Below are positions 1 through 9,651 of a stretch of DNA of 64,000 bases, piece by piece. The notes under the pieces are model-generated. The model made no database searches and was not told the origin of the DNA. It saw only the letters and a list, made by a program, of their open reading frames with translations. The stretch is taken from positions 6,380,028-6,444,027 of the forward strand of contig NZ_CP036339.1 in NCBI RefSeq assembly GCF_007746075.1. Direction: 5' to 3'. The translations under genes were made by a program, and so were the position numbers. This stretch comes from Lacipirellula limnantheis (GTDB taxonomy: Bacteria > Planctomycetota > Planctomycetia > Pirellulales > Lacipirellulaceae). Position 1 is the first letter of the stretch. Every line of letters starts with the position of its first letter.

Positions 1-2184
1 TCGCTACAGCGCAGGGCGACGCTGACGTCGCTGCGGCTGCTCACGCTCGTGCTCCTGCTGCTGGTCATGCTTCGGCCAGCGCTCGAGACGCGCACCACGC
101 GGAAACTGCCGGGGACGCTCATCGTGCTGCCCGACCTATCACGGAGCATGACTGTGGGCGACGCGACCGGAAACAAGCCACGATACGCGGCAATGCGCGA
201 GGCGCTTGATGATTCCGCCGCCGAGTTTGCGGATCTCGCCAAGGCGTGGGATGTGCGAGCTTACGGGTTCAGTCGCGACACCGAGCCGCTGAAGTTCGCC
301 GAAGGGAAATTTGATCTACCCGCCGAACCGACAGGACAGCAGACGGCAATTGGCTCGGCAATTGAAGATATCCTCGCCCGCGAGGCGCAGCAGCGAATCG
401 TCGCGGTAATCTTGTTGAGCGACGGCGCTCAGCGGGCGTTCGCTCCGCGCGACATGCCGCCGCAAACAGCGGTTCGGCAGTTGGCGGGCGACGGGATTCC
501 GCTCTACACGCTGGCGTTCGGTCAGCCTTCGCTTGGCGAACAGAACGACTTGCGGCTCAGCGATATGCTGGCCAGCGATGCGGTGTTCGCCGAAACGCCG
601 ACGACCGTGGAGGGCGTCGTCACCGCGGCCGGGTACAAGAACCAGAAGGTCAACGTTCAACTGCTATGGGAGAACGCCGACGGCGAGCAAGAAGCGGTCG
701 ACGCTCAAGAGATTCGGATCGAGCCGGGAAAGACCCGCTATCCCGTGCGGCTTAACTACACCCCGAAGGCGCCGGGCGAGTACAAGGTGACGCTGCAGGT
801 GACGTCGCGTGATGGGGAATTGATCACGTCGAATAACTTGCAAAGTACGTTCGTGACGGTGCTGAAAGGGGGCATAAAAGTTCTCTACCTTGCCGGCGCC
901 GGGCGAATCGGCGGTTTGCCAGGAATCGAGCCTCGCTTCGTGAGATCGGCGCTCGCCGCGAATCCCGACATGCACGTCGATTACCAAGCGATCAAGTACA
1001 ACCCGAACGAGCTCGATCTCCGTGATCAGTTGCAGGATGAGCAGTATGACGTGATTCTGCTGGGCGACGTCGACGTCACCGGCCTCAGCGCTCGTTCGTG
1101 GAGCGAGATGGCTAAAATGGTCGAGCGCGGAGCCGGCCTGGCGATGCTCGGCGGCTTCCATAGTTTCGGACCGGGCGGGTTTGCCAACTCGCCGTTGCAA
1201 GACGTGCTGCCGATCGAAATGAGCCGGACCGAACGACAAGCCTTCGGCGAGGCTCCGCGCAAGGACGTCCATGTGCCCGGGCCAATTAAGATGCTGCCGA
1301 TTCCGATCAGCAAGACCGAGGTCCATCCGATTCTGCGCATGAAGGAAGGAACGCTCGCGGCCAAAATGGCAATCTGGGAGGAGTTACCGGCGCTCGATGG
1401 CGCTAACAAGCTCGAACGAGTGCGGATGAAAAGCATCTCCCAGGCAATCGCTGAAGGCAACGACAGTGCGCGTTCGCCCTTGCTCATTGTCTCGCCGTAC
1501 GGCGACGGGCGGTCGGCGGCGCTCGCGGTCGATTCAACCTGGCACTGGCAGATGGAAGGATTCAGCGAGGTTCATCGCCGCTTCTGGCGGCAGCTGGTGT
1601 TGTGGCTCGCGAAAAAGGACGAGACGGCGGGCGAACAGGTATGGGTGCGCCTGGACCAGCGGCGGTTCCAGCAAGGGAGCCGCGTCGATTTCAAACTCGG
1701 CGCCGAAGATACGGAGGGTGGCGCACTCGAAGGCGCCGACTTCGCCGTGCAGGTCGAAAAGCCTGACGGAACGAGCGAAGCTGTGCGCGTCACGCGCGGC
1801 GGCAGCGTCGCCACCGGAACCTTTAGCGCCACTGAGAAGCCGGGTGATTATCGCATCATCGTCTCGGCTCGCGACAAGGGGGAGACGGTGGGAACGGCGG
1901 CGGCGCGGTTCAGCATTTCAGACCAAGACGTAGAACTCGACCAACCGGCGGCCGAACCAATGCTGCTCAAGTCACTGGCTCAGGAGACCGCCGAAGCGGG
2001 CGGGGCCTGGCTAGCTCCGGAGGAATTGCCGGACTTGCTGGAAAAGTTGAAGTCTCGCGCCGACGAGTTTGAGGAGGAGCTTGTGGAGACGATCACGCTG
2101 TGGGACAGCTGGCCCATGTTGCTGACGTTCGCGGGGCTACTGTCGACCGAATGGTTTCTAAGGAAGCGGTGGGGGCTGGTGTAA
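1..2184 (+). CDS. VWA / glutamine-amidotransferase-like membrane protein, 5' end outside window
   Basis: The reading frame is open from base 1, so the true start lies upstream; a GTG at 49 is only the first internal start. The visible part opens with a hydrophobic segment (about 49-80), then a von Willebrand A-like region starting LPDLSRSM (a degenerate DxSxS MIDAS), then a region resembling the class I amidotransferase-like domain (VILLGDVDV, GLAMLGGFHSFGPGG) found in large planctomycete membrane proteins, and ends with a hydrophobic segment and a basic tail (FLRKRWGLV). This suggests a membrane-anchored periplasmic or cytoplasmic protein of unknown role. Related proteins often sit near MoxR-type ATPases and DUF58 proteins, but that neighbourhood would be outside the window. 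Confidence 0.8.
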   Translation, partial: SLQRRATLTSLRLLTLVLLLLVMLRPALETRTTRKLPGTLIVLPDLSRSMTVGDATGNKPRYAAMREALDDSAAEFADLAKAWDVRAYGFSRDTEPLKFAEGKFDLPAEPTGQQTAIGSAIEDILAREAQQRIVAVILLSDGAQRAFAPRDMPPQTAVRQLAGDGIPLYTLAFGQPSLGEQNDLRLSDMLASDAVFAETPTTVEGVVTAAGYKNQKVNVQLLWENADGEQEAVDAQEIRIEPGKTRYPVRLNYTPKAPGEYKVTLQVTSRDGELITSNNLQSTFVTVLKGGIKVLYLAGAGRIGGLPGIEPRFVRSALAANPDMHVDYQAIKYNPNELDLRDQLQDEQYDVILLGDVDVTGLSARSWSEMAKMVERGAGLAMLGGFHSFGPGGFANSPLQDVLPIEMSRTERQAFGEAPRKDVHVPGPIKMLPIPISKTEVHPILRMKEGTLAAKMAIWEELPALDGANKLERVRMKSISQAIAEGNDSARSPLLIVSPYGDGRSAALAVDSTWHWQMEGFSEVHRRFWRQLVLWLAKKDETAGEQVWVRLDQRRFQQGSRVDFKLGAEDTEGGALEGADFAVQVEKPDGTSEAVRVTRGGSVATGTFSATEKPGDYRIIVSARDKGETVGTAAARFSISDQDVELDQPAAEPMLLKSLAQETAEAGGAWLAPEELPDLLEKLKSRADEFEEELVETITLWDSWPMLLTFAGLLSTEWFLRKRWGLV

Positions 2185-2191
2185 CGGCTTC

Positions 2192-2275
2192 AGCCCCCGG
2201 CTCCGCCGGGGAGTAGCATTACATGGGACACGGCGTGCCGGGATGGCGACCGACCCCCTGGCGGAGCCAGGGGCT
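2192..2275. repeat. GC-rich double hairpin repeat, copy 1
   Basis: Two hairpins in tandem: AGCCCCCGGCTCCGCCGGGG and a second built on CCCCCTGGCGGAGCCAGGGG. The same pair occurs at 29728-29807. It lies between two convergent genes and could serve as a bidirectional terminator or an RNA 3'-end structure, although no T tract follows. Confidence 0.8.
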
Positions 2276-2279
2276 GAAA

Positions 2280-3263
2280 TCAGATTTTCACGACCAACTT
2301 CCCGCGAATCGCTCCGCTGTCGCTCGCTTCTTGTAGCCGGTGCAACTCCGCAGCGTCGTCGAGCGATGCGACGCGATCAATCTTCGCGTGTAGCTTGCCC
2401 GCGTCGAGCCACTTGCCGATTTGCTCGGCCGCCTGCCGTTGCACTTCGACGGGGGTCAGGAACATGGCGAAGCCGTGGAGACTCAGGCACTTCGTGTAGA
2501 AAGCGCCGACGGGGAATTCGACGCGTGATGTACGGCCAGCGATGAGGATCACGCGGCCGCGGTGTTTCATCGAGGCGAAAATCGCGTCGAAGTTCGGCAT
2601 CCATGACGTTTCCCACCAGACGTCGACGCCGCCGGTCAGCTCGGCGACGCGTTTCGGCACGTCGTCGTGACGGTAGTCGAGCACATGGTTCGCGCCGAGC
2701 GTGCGGCAATACTCCATCTTTTCAGGGCCGCTGGTGGTCGCGATCACCGTCGCGCCGATGGCGCGGGCCATTTGGATGACGGTCGACCCGACGCCGCCGC
2801 TGCCGCCGTTGACGAGGACCGTCTCGCCCGGCTGCAGGTGGGCATGCTCCACCAAACCAACGTGCGACGTAATGCCGACCAGGGCAAGCGCCGCGGCTTG
2901 CTCGTCGCTCACATGTTCCGGCATGGCGTAGAGCCACGACTCGTCGATTGCTGCAAGTTCGGAAAAGGTTCCTTGCCGGCCCAGGATTCCCTGGTTCGCG
3001 CCCCAGACGCGATCGCCCGCCTTTAATTTTTTGGCTTGAGGGCCGACCGCGGCGATGACGCCGGCCAGATCGCTGCCGATGATGAACGGCAACGGCATGT
3101 TCGGCGGCGCGGCCAACCCGCTGCGGACGTAGGTGTCGATCGGGTTGACGCTCGCGGCGCGCATGCGGACGAGCACCTGGCTGCCGGTCGGGGTCGGATC
3201 AGGCAGCTGGCCGACGATAATGTTCTCGGCGGGACCGGTCTGGTTGATGTAGGCGGCTTTCAT
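2280..3263 (-). CDS. NADPH:quinone oxidoreductase-like medium-chain dehydrogenase
   Basis: The protein begins MKAAYINQTGPAENIIVGQL and carries the MDR layout: a GroES-like N-terminal half (GSDLAGVIAAVG), then a Rossmann half with VNGGSGGVGSTVIQMARAIG, the NAD(P)-binding loop of zinc-independent quinone oxidoreductases. No structural zinc cysteines are seen, consistent with the QOR/zeta-crystallin branch. ATG at 3263 is chosen over the longer frame start because GGAG lies about nine bases upstream. The length (about 327 aa) is normal. It probably reduces quinones or enones in the cytoplasm with NADPH; the substrate cannot be told. It is convergent with the upstream membrane-protein gene. Confidence 0.88.
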   Translation of the reverse strand: MKAAYINQTGPAENIIVGQLPDPTPTGSQVLVRMRAASVNPIDTYVRSGLAAPPNMPLPFIIGSDLAGVIAAVGPQAKKLKAGDRVWGANQGILGRQGTFSELAAIDESWLYAMPEHVSDEQAAALALVGITSHVGLVEHAHLQPGETVLVNGGSGGVGSTVIQMARAIGATVIATTSGPEKMEYCRTLGANHVLDYRHDDVPKRVAELTGGVDVWWETSWMPNFDAIFASMKHRGRVILIAGRTSRVEFPVGAFYTKCLSLHGFAMFLTPVEVQRQAAEQIGKWLDAGKLHAKIDRVASLDDAAELHRLQEASDSGAIRGKLVVKI

Positions 3264-3435
3264 GGCGAGTCGCTCCAATCACGGAGGTCACGGGGCGAAT
3301 GACAAGATAGCGAGCCGAGCGGCGAAGACGCAACGCAACACAAAGTCCGGCCATCCTGGCAGAGGGCCTCATCTCGCTTCCGGCCAGGATAGCCGGGCTA
3401 TATGGCTCGAACGCTTGACGTATACTTTCTAACTG

Positions 3436-5007
3436 ATGAATTGGCGACCGCGCAATCTTGGCTTGCTGTTGCTGCTCTATGCGGCGGTGCTCGGCTATGC
3501 GCTCGTGGCGTGGGTTCCTGATCTGGTCGCCGGTTATGAGCAGATTGCCGAGCGGCATCCGTGGCTCGGCTTCGCGTACCTCGCCGCCGTCGCCGCTGGG
3601 ACGCTCATCCTCGGCGGTGCGTCGGCCTACTTCTTCTATCGCGTTTGGAAAAACTCGCGCGCGAAGCGACAGCGGCGTGCGCAGCGCCTGGCCAATCCGA
3701 GCGAGCTGTCGGCGGGCCAGCGGCGTTCGGAGTTGGCAGACAACCTCGCGCATAGCCATGAACTAGTCGACGATGAAATAGCCTCGGAAGCGTTGCGCGA
3801 AGAATTGAAGCGACAGCTGCTTGCGCTGCAGGAGAAGCAATCAAAGGAACGACTGGAAATTGTCGCCTTTGGCACGATCAGCAGCGGCAAATCGACGTTG
3901 CTCAACGCGCTCGCGGGACGCGACATTTTTTCGTCGAACGTCGTCGGCGGCACGACGATGGCTCGCTGCGAAGTGCCGTGGCCGGGCGCCGACCGGGTGA
4001 TTCTGGTCGACACGCCGGGGCTGGCCGAAGTCCGCGGCGAAAGCCGGGCGGCGATCGCAGCGGCATCGGCGGAGCATGCCGACCTCGTGCTTTTGGTGGT
4101 CGACGGGCCGCTCAAATCGTACGAAGTCGAACTCGTCGAGACGCTCCGCGAGATGGAGAAGCGGGTGCTCGTCTGCCTCAATAAGATCGATTGGTACGAC
4201 AAGCGACAAGAAGCGGAGCTGGTGGGTCAGATCGCCGAGCAGCTGCCGTCGATCGAAGCGGCGGACGTGGTGGCGGTACAGGCCGGCGTTGGCGAACGCC
4301 CCCGAGTACGCGTGCTCAGCGACGGCCGCGAGGAGCGCGACTTCATCGAGACGCCCCCCGATGTACGGCCACTCGCGCGACGAATGCTCGAAGTCGTCAA
4401 GCGTGACGGGCCCGATTTACTGCTCGCAAACCTGCTGCTGCAATCGCGCGGGCTGGTCGACGAGGCCAAGGAACAGGTGCGCAAGCATCTTGACGAGCGG
4501 GCCGATCAGATCATCAACCGCTACATGTGGGCCGCCGGCGGCGCGGCGGGGATTAACCCGCTGCCGCTGCTCGACATCGCCGGGTCGACGGCAATCACGC
4601 TAAAGATGGTGCTCGACCTGGCGCGGGTCTACAAGCAGCCGCTCGACGCCGACATGGCGGTGAAGATTTTGGCGCAGCTGTCGAAGAACCTGCTCGCCAT
4701 GGTCGGCGCCACGGCCGCGGCGCCGGTGGCGGGGACGATGATCGCCTCGCTGCTCAAGACGGTGCCGGGCGTCGGCACAGTGGCCGGCGGGTTGCTGCAG
4801 GGCCTGGTACAGGCGCTCGTCACCCGCTGGGTTGGGAACGTCTTCGTGAAATACCTGCAGAATGAAATGCAGCCGCCGCCAGGAGGTTTGGCCGAGGTCG
4901 CCCGCAGCGAGTGGAAACTTCTGACGCGGCCTGAGTCGCTGCGACGGCTGATCTCGCTGGGCCGCGAACAACTTTCACGAACTGAACCAGAAACACCTGC
5001 CGACTAA
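3436..5007 (+). CDS. Membrane-anchored GTPase with DUF697-like C-terminal domain
   Basis: Two N-terminal membrane segments (about residues 8-30 and 44-68), a basic and acidic linker, then a Ras/Era-type G domain: P-loop GTISSGKST (146-154), DTPG (192-195) and NKID (249-252). The C-terminal third (AAGGAAGINPLPLLDIAGST onward) is glycine/alanine-rich and hydrophobic like DUF697/YcjF proteins, ending in an amphipathic tail. Such GTPases are thought to act on membranes, but no specific job is known. A second DUF697 GTPase lies at 5644-7023, separated by one small gene, so the three probably form one transcription unit. Confidence 0.85.
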   Translation: MNWRPRNLGLLLLLYAAVLGYALVAWVPDLVAGYEQIAERHPWLGFAYLAAVAAGTLILGGASAYFFYRVWKNSRAKRQRRAQRLANPSELSAGQRRSELADNLAHSHELVDDEIASEALREELKRQLLALQEKQSKERLEIVAFGTISSGKSTLLNALAGRDIFSSNVVGGTTMARCEVPWPGADRVILVDTPGLAEVRGESRAAIAAASAEHADLVLLVVDGPLKSYEVELVETLREMEKRVLVCLNKIDWYDKRQEAELVGQIAEQLPSIEAADVVAVQAGVGERPRVRVLSDGREERDFIETPPDVRPLARRMLEVVKRDGPDLLLANLLLQSRGLVDEAKEQVRKHLDERADQIINRYMWAAGGAAGINPLPLLDIAGSTAITLKMVLDLARVYKQPLDADMAVKILAQLSKNLLAMVGATAAAPVAGTMIASLLKTVPGVGTVAGGLLQGLVQALVTRWVGNVFVKYLQNEMQPPPGGLAEVARSEWKLLTRPESLRRLISLGREQLSRTEPETPAD

Positions 5008-5026
5008 GTTTGGCCGGCATTCATCT

Positions 5027-5566
5027 ATGGATCAATCCGTCGATATTCAGGCGCCGCCTGCGGTGGGGCTGGTCTATGTGAGTCGAGTACTAGCGCCGGG
5101 GCCATTGTGCCATTTGCTTTACGGCGACCGAATCGTGACGGCTTCTATCCAAGCGCCATTCCTAGGCATGACGAAATCCCTTGTTTGGACCTGGCTTGAC
5201 GGCGATGAGTGCAGCCTCCAATACCCGAGCTCTCGCACTGAGCTACGCCTCAATGGGCGGCCGCAGTTCGAGATCCCTTACGTCGGATTCTGCAAAGGGG
5301 GCGAGCAGTACATCTGGCGGCGCATCTCGGATAAGCTCCGTCTCGTAACGGCCGAGTTCGTGCGGGGAAAAAATTGCCTAAATTTCGAGTATCGATTTTA
5401 CAATCAGGAGCGAACTCGCTTGGGCACATTTAAGAGAGAAGACTTGTGGAACTACCGCCTTGGAAGACGGCGACCAATGCCGCTGTATGATTTCCAAGGA
5501 TCGCTCGTCGAGCTCAATCTGATCTGGGCTTTCATTTTACTCCAACAATTCTGTCGATCCGACTAA
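5027..5566 (+). CDS. Hypothetical protein between two GTPase genes
   Basis: A 179-residue frame starting ATG 19 bases after the stop of the first GTPase. I recognise no family. The sequence is rich in aromatic residues and charged turns with a hydrophobic C-terminus (WAFILLQQF), no signal peptide and no clear membrane span. Base composition is lower in GC than the neighbouring GTPases, which could mean later acquisition or weaker constraint. There is no strong Shine-Dalgarno sequence. Position suggests co-transcription with the flanking GTPases; any functional link is inference. Confidence 0.6.
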   Translation: MDQSVDIQAPPAVGLVYVSRVLAPGPLCHLLYGDRIVTASIQAPFLGMTKSLVWTWLDGDECSLQYPSSRTELRLNGRPQFEIPYVGFCKGGEQYIWRRISDKLRLVTAEFVRGKNCLNFEYRFYNQERTRLGTFKREDLWNYRLGRRRPMPLYDFQGSLVELNLIWAFILLQQFCRSD

Positions 5567-5643
5567 GAGGGTAGAAGCGATTCCTGCCGGAACTACCAAC
5601 CGCTTTTGTCACGTCGCGTCATTGTCGTTAGCATTTGAAAGCC

Positions 5644-7023
5644 ATGAGCAACGCCCCGCCATCGCCGACCGCCGTCCCGCCAGACGCTGACTATCAGGCG
5701 TCGATGCGCGCGCTGGAATCGGCGATTGGGCACTTCAAGGGCTGCAACGAAGCCGAGCTGCGCGAGCTCGCCGACGACATGAGCCAACTCGGTCGTATGG
5801 CGGAGAAACTGCAGTCGGGCCGCGTCGACATCGCCGTCTTCGGGGAGATCAGCACCGGCAAGAGTGCGCTCATCAACGCCCTCTGCGGCGAGCAGCGGGC
5901 GGCCGTGAATGTTCGCGGCGGGTGGACGAAAGACGTCTGGCATGTGCCGTGGGAAACAGCCGGATACTGCGTGCCGGGGTTCGCCGACTCGCAGGTGGTG
6001 CTGGTCGACACGCCAGGGCTGAATGAAGTCGATGGCGCCAAGCGGGGCGAGATGGCACGCGACGCGGCGGCGCGCGTCGACCTCGTGCTGTTCGTCGCCG
6101 ATTCCGATTTGAACGACACCGAGTATCGGGCGCTCGTCGAGTTGGCGGCGAGCAACAAGCCGCTCATCCTCGTGCTCAACAAGACTGATCTCTATCGGCC
6201 CGATCAACTCAACGATCTGCTCACCGTGCTGAATGGGCCACGATACGCGGGAATCATTCGTCCCGAAAACATCGTATTGGCTCAGGCCGATCCGCGCGAA
6301 GTCGAATACGTCATCGAGGCCGCCGACGGCAGCACGCGGAGCGAATGGCGGAAGCAACTCCCCCAAGTCGAAGAGGTGAAGGCGCGGATCATCGAGTTGC
6401 TGGCGGCCGACGGCAAGGCGCTCATCGCGCTTAACGCCGCGATCTTCGCCGCCGACAAGAGCGACCGGATGACGGCGCTGCGGGTCCGATTTCGCGAAGA
6501 GGAAGCGGCACGGACGATCTGGAGCTTCGCCGTAACGAAGGCGCTGGCGGTGTCGCTCAACCCCGTCGGCATCGTCGACGTCCTCGGCGGCGTCGCCGTC
6601 GACGCGGCGATGGTGGTGACGCTCGGACGGATTTACGGCATCTCGATCACGACGAACAACGCCCAATCGCTGGCGATGTCGATCGGCAAGTCGGCGGGGC
6701 TGGTGACGCTGCTCGAAGCAGGCGTCAGCTGGGCCTCCTCCGCGTTCAAAACGCTCACCGTCGGCTTTGGCACCGTGCTCACCGCCGTGCCGCAGGGCGC
6801 CGCGGCGGGGTTCGGGTCGTTCATCGTCGGCCAGGCGGCGCGGTTCTATTTCCAGCATGGCGCGAGTTGGGGCGATCAATCGCCAAAGGCAGTGGTGACG
6901 CAGATTCTGGAAAACACCGACAAGCAATCGGTGCTCGAACAGCTGAAGGCGGAGATCCTCAAGAAACTATCCACCAACCGCCACGCGGATGAAACTGACA
7001 AAGGTTGGTTTGGTAAGAAATAG
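5644..7023 (+). CDS. GTPase with DUF697-like C-terminal domain (paralogue of 3436-5007)
   Basis: The G domain carries P-loop FGEISTGKSA, switch motif VDTPGLNEV and NKTD, followed by a hydrophobic glycine/alanine-rich C-terminal region (NPVGIVDVLGGVAVDAAMVV) like that of DUF697 GTPases. Unlike its neighbour it has no N-terminal membrane segments but a soluble proline-rich start, so it may reach membranes only through its C-terminal helices. ATG at 5644 is preferred to the earlier in-frame start at 5635 because GAAAG precedes it. The pair with different anchoring suggests partners acting together. The gene ends just before a composite palindromic repeat. Confidence 0.85.
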   Translation: MSNAPPSPTAVPPDADYQASMRALESAIGHFKGCNEAELRELADDMSQLGRMAEKLQSGRVDIAVFGEISTGKSALINALCGEQRAAVNVRGGWTKDVWHVPWETAGYCVPGFADSQVVLVDTPGLNEVDGAKRGEMARDAAARVDLVLFVADSDLNDTEYRALVELAASNKPLILVLNKTDLYRPDQLNDLLTVLNGPRYAGIIRPENIVLAQADPREVEYVIEAADGSTRSEWRKQLPQVEEVKARIIELLAADGKALIALNAAIFAADKSDRMTALRVRFREEEAARTIWSFAVTKALAVSLNPVGIVDVLGGVAVDAAMVVTLGRIYGISITTNNAQSLAMSIGKSAGLVTLLEAGVSWASSAFKTLTVGFGTVLTAVPQGAAAGFGSFIVGQAARFYFQHGASWGDQSPKAVVTQILENTDKQSVLEQLKAEILKKLSTNRHADETDKGWFGKK

Positions 7024-7036
7024 AAAAAAGAAGACT

Positions 7037-7232
7037 GAACCGCCAAGGACGCCAAGGCACGCCAAGGAAAGGCGCGGAAGATTGAACCACGACGACACAG
7101 CGAACACAACGAAGAAGAAACGAGAGAGAGTATTTACAAATGTTGTCGTGAATTTTCCCTCGTCGTGCCCGTCGTGTCGTCGTGGTTCAATTCTCTTGTA
7201 TTCCTTGGCGCTCTTGGCGTCCTTGGCGGTTG
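7037..7232. repeat. Composite nested palindromic repeat (modules A-B...B'-A')
   Basis: Left arms: A (GAACCGCCAAGGACGCCAAGG-type) then B (TTGAACCACGACGACACAGC-type). Right arms are their reverse complements in mirrored order, so the whole could fold into a long stem. It fills the gap between two co-directional genes. Confidence 0.88.
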
Positions 7233-7261
7233 CCTTTACGACTTAACGACACGGATAGCAG

Positions 7262-8044
7262 ATGCTCGAAACGATCAACGCCAATCTCTACGATTTCCCC
7301 AAGTACTACGACCTCGTCTACGGCTCCGACTGGAAAGCGGAGGTCGACTTTCTTGAGGCCTGCTTCGCTAAGCACGTCCGCGGCAAAGTGAAGCGGCTGT
7401 TCGAGCCGGCGTGCGGCACTGGGCGTTTGATGTTTCGCATCGCGCAGGCAGGGTACGACGTCGCCGGGCTTGATCTGAATGAGAAGGCCGTCGACTTCTG
7501 CAACGCGCGGCTAGAGAAGCATGGGCTGAAGCCGACCGCCTTCGTCGGCGACATGTGCGAATTCAAGCTGAAGCGCCCGGTCGACGCGGCGTTCAACACG
7601 ATCAACAGCTTTCGCCATTTGGGGAGCGAAGAGCAAGCCCTCGCGCACTTGAAGTGCGTCGCCCAGTCGCTGCGCAAGGATGGCATCTACGCGCTGGGCC
7701 TCCACCTGACGCCGACCAAAGGCGAACCGCTCGAAACCGAAAGCTGGGCCGCCCGCCGCGGGCACCTCTCGGTCCTGTCGCGGCTGTGGGTGATCGAGCG
7801 CAACCGCCGCCGTCGCCAGGAGCGCGTCGGCATGAGCTTCGACGTCTACACGCCGACGCGGCAATTCCGCATCAACGACGAATCGAGCTTTCGGATGTAC
7901 ACGGCGGCCCAAATGGAGTCCCTCCTGGGGGAAGTCGCTGAGTTCGAACTGCTCGAAACGTACGATTTTGGCTACGAGATTGACGAACCGATCGAAATTG
8001 ACGGTTCTACCGAGGATGTCGTTTACATCCTGCGGCGGCGGTAA
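7262..8044 (+). CDS. Class I SAM-dependent methyltransferase
   Basis: A 260-residue Rossmann methyltransferase. Motif I is FEPACGTGRL (about residues 47-56), the post-I acidic loop is VAGLDLNEKAVDFC, and motif IV is probably VDAAFNTINSF. The mid-region LGLHLTP and the strands at the C-terminus fit the family. The substrate cannot be told; similar proteins act on small molecules. The start is the ATG at 7262, directly after the palindromic repeat, so promoter or leader sequence must lie in that repeat or the gene is transcribed from upstream. Confidence 0.85.
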   Translation: MLETINANLYDFPKYYDLVYGSDWKAEVDFLEACFAKHVRGKVKRLFEPACGTGRLMFRIAQAGYDVAGLDLNEKAVDFCNARLEKHGLKPTAFVGDMCEFKLKRPVDAAFNTINSFRHLGSEEQALAHLKCVAQSLRKDGIYALGLHLTPTKGEPLETESWAARRGHLSVLSRLWVIERNRRRRQERVGMSFDVYTPTRQFRINDESSFRMYTAAQMESLLGEVAEFELLETYDFGYEIDEPIEIDGSTEDVVYILRRR

Positions 8045-8113
8045 TGTCGGCCCAGGCTGAATTTCTTTACCGCCAGAGGGCGACGGAACGAAGAAAGGCG
8101 AAGAGAAGAAGAA

Positions 8114-8287
8114 TTGAACCGCCAAGGTGCGCCAAGGAAATGCGGGTAGGGTTGCACCACAACGGCACGACGAACACGACGATGAAGAAACGATAGCGAG
8201 AATATTGATCAGCTACTTCGTGAATTTTCTCCCGTCGTGCCCGTTGTGTCGTCGTGGTTCAATTACAAGTATTCCCTTGGCGGTTTG
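8114..8287. repeat. Composite nested palindromic repeat (A-B...B'-A')
   Basis: Shorter version of the 7037-7232 element: one A arm, a B arm (CACCACAACGGCACGACGAA), then B' and a truncated A' (CCCTTGGCGGTTT). It separates the methyltransferase from the next gene. Confidence 0.85.
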
Positions 8288-8331
8288 AAATTCTTCCTTC
8301 GTCGTGAGTTCCCCAATCGATTTGCCAAGCA

Positions 8332-9651
8332 GTGAATTCGTCCGCTTCGCCAACGTCGTCGCCTGTCGTGCCGGAATCGGTTCATCGGGAGCCGGCTGCG
8401 CGGTTTGTCGAGTGGGCGCTAGCGGAGTTGGAGATTCCGTTCCAATCAGCGGATGGCGAATTAATCATCGACTTACCCGAACGCGAACGGGCGACTTTCG
8501 ACGGAACGTCACGGCTTTACTTAGCGACCGTGGCCCAACCGACGCCGCAGCAAGAGCCGCTCGCGTGGGATGGCCGCTTCGGCCACTGGCTGCGTGAGCA
8601 GTTGTCCAAGACGACTGCCGCCGTCCATGCTCGCCCGCTGCGGCAGCCGATGGCGGTCAACGACGTGACGGCAACGCTATTCGCCGCGTACATTGTCGAG
8701 GGTGGCCAAGTCCACTTGGCAGGGTGCCAGTTGACTGACCATCCCTTTTTGCGGCTGACGTTCGCCGCCGATAGCGAATCCGAGGTCCGGCATATCTTTG
8801 TAGCGCCGGACGGTTCGTCGGTGAGCGACGAACTGGCGCCGCAGCTTGGCCTCGACGAGTTGCAGCCGATCTTGAAACATCCGCCTCGGCTTGACGACGG
8901 CGCCTTGCGATCGCTGATCGCCGCCGGGCGTCGCATTGCGGCGAAACAATCGACGAATCGCGACCCCACAGCGGCAACCATCGAGCCGTTAGCCGTCACG
9001 GTGGTATGGGTGCGGCACGCCGAGGGGCGACTGCGATTCACGATCGGCGCCGCCGCTGTTGATCATCCATTTAGCAGTTGGGCCTCCCTGTTGAAGGCAG
9101 AGCCGTATGTCGGCAAGGACTCAGGGATCGCGGCGTTCGAACTCGCTGCTACCGACGACGGGCGGATCGAGCCGGCGACGGAAATTGCCGTTTGCCAGAA
9201 ATCGGGACGGCGCGTGCTGCGGCAAGAGCTTGTCTCGTGCGGAGTCACGGGGCTGCGGGTATTGCCCGAGTTCACTGAGATTTGCCCGGTGTCGGGTTTG
9301 CCGACGTTGCGCGGAGAGTTCGTCGTGTGCCAGCGATGCCGGCAGCGGGTCAGCAAGGCCGTGCTCAGCGAGGGCGTCTGCGGGGCTTGCCGCGGAATGG
9401 CAAAAGTGTCGAAGGACGATCCGCGCCTGGTCTGGATTCTTGGCGAGCATGCCGGGCTCGACCGCTGGAAGAAATGGCAGCTGGCGGAGACGCGAGGGGT
9501 CTACATCGCTCAGGCGTCGTCGCTGTTGAAAGAACTGCTGGTCGTGATCGAGAAAGAGTCGCTCGCCGTCCGCCGCGTCGCCCAGCGGAGCCGGCTAAGC
9601 AACAGCTGGGTCGATCTCGATGAGGCGTCGCGCGTCGATTTGCTGAAGTAG
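8332..9651 (+). CDS. Hypothetical protein with zinc-ribbon-like cysteine pairs
   Basis: A 439-residue soluble protein of unknown family. Its C-terminal third has cysteine clusters CQKSGRR...VSCGVTG, ICPVSGLP, CQRC and CGAC, spaced like one or two treble-clef or zinc-ribbon knuckles (about residues 287-350). The N-terminal 250 residues show alternating strands and helices with no motif that I know. GTG at 8332 is the first start after an in-frame stop; no good ribosome-binding site is visible, so the true start may be further in. The cysteine knuckles suggest metal binding; no function is claimed. Confidence 0.7.
   Translation: MNSSASPTSSPVVPESVHREPAARFVEWALAELEIPFQSADGELIIDLPERERATFDGTSRLYLATVAQPTPQQEPLAWDGRFGHWLREQLSKTTAAVHARPLRQPMAVNDVTATLFAAYIVEGGQVHLAGCQLTDHPFLRLTFAADSESEVRHIFVAPDGSSVSDELAPQLGLDELQPILKHPPRLDDGALRSLIAAGRRIAAKQSTNRDPTAATIEPLAVTVVWVRHAEGRLRFTIGAAAVDHPFSSWASLLKAEPYVGKDSGIAAFELAATDDGRIEPATEIAVCQKSGRRVLRQELVSCGVTGLRVLPEFTEICPVSGLPTLRGEFVVCQRCRQRVSKAVLSEGVCGACRGMAKVSKDDPRLVWILGEHAGLDRWKKWQLAETRGVYIAQASSLLKELLVVIEKESLAVRRVAQRSRLSNSWVDLDEASRVDLLK

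Noticed and set aside
5593-6927. 444-residue minus-strand frame opposite the second GTPase
   Set aside because: It is the antisense shadow of a real gene with clear G motifs; the translation is arginine/histidine-rich with no family motif.
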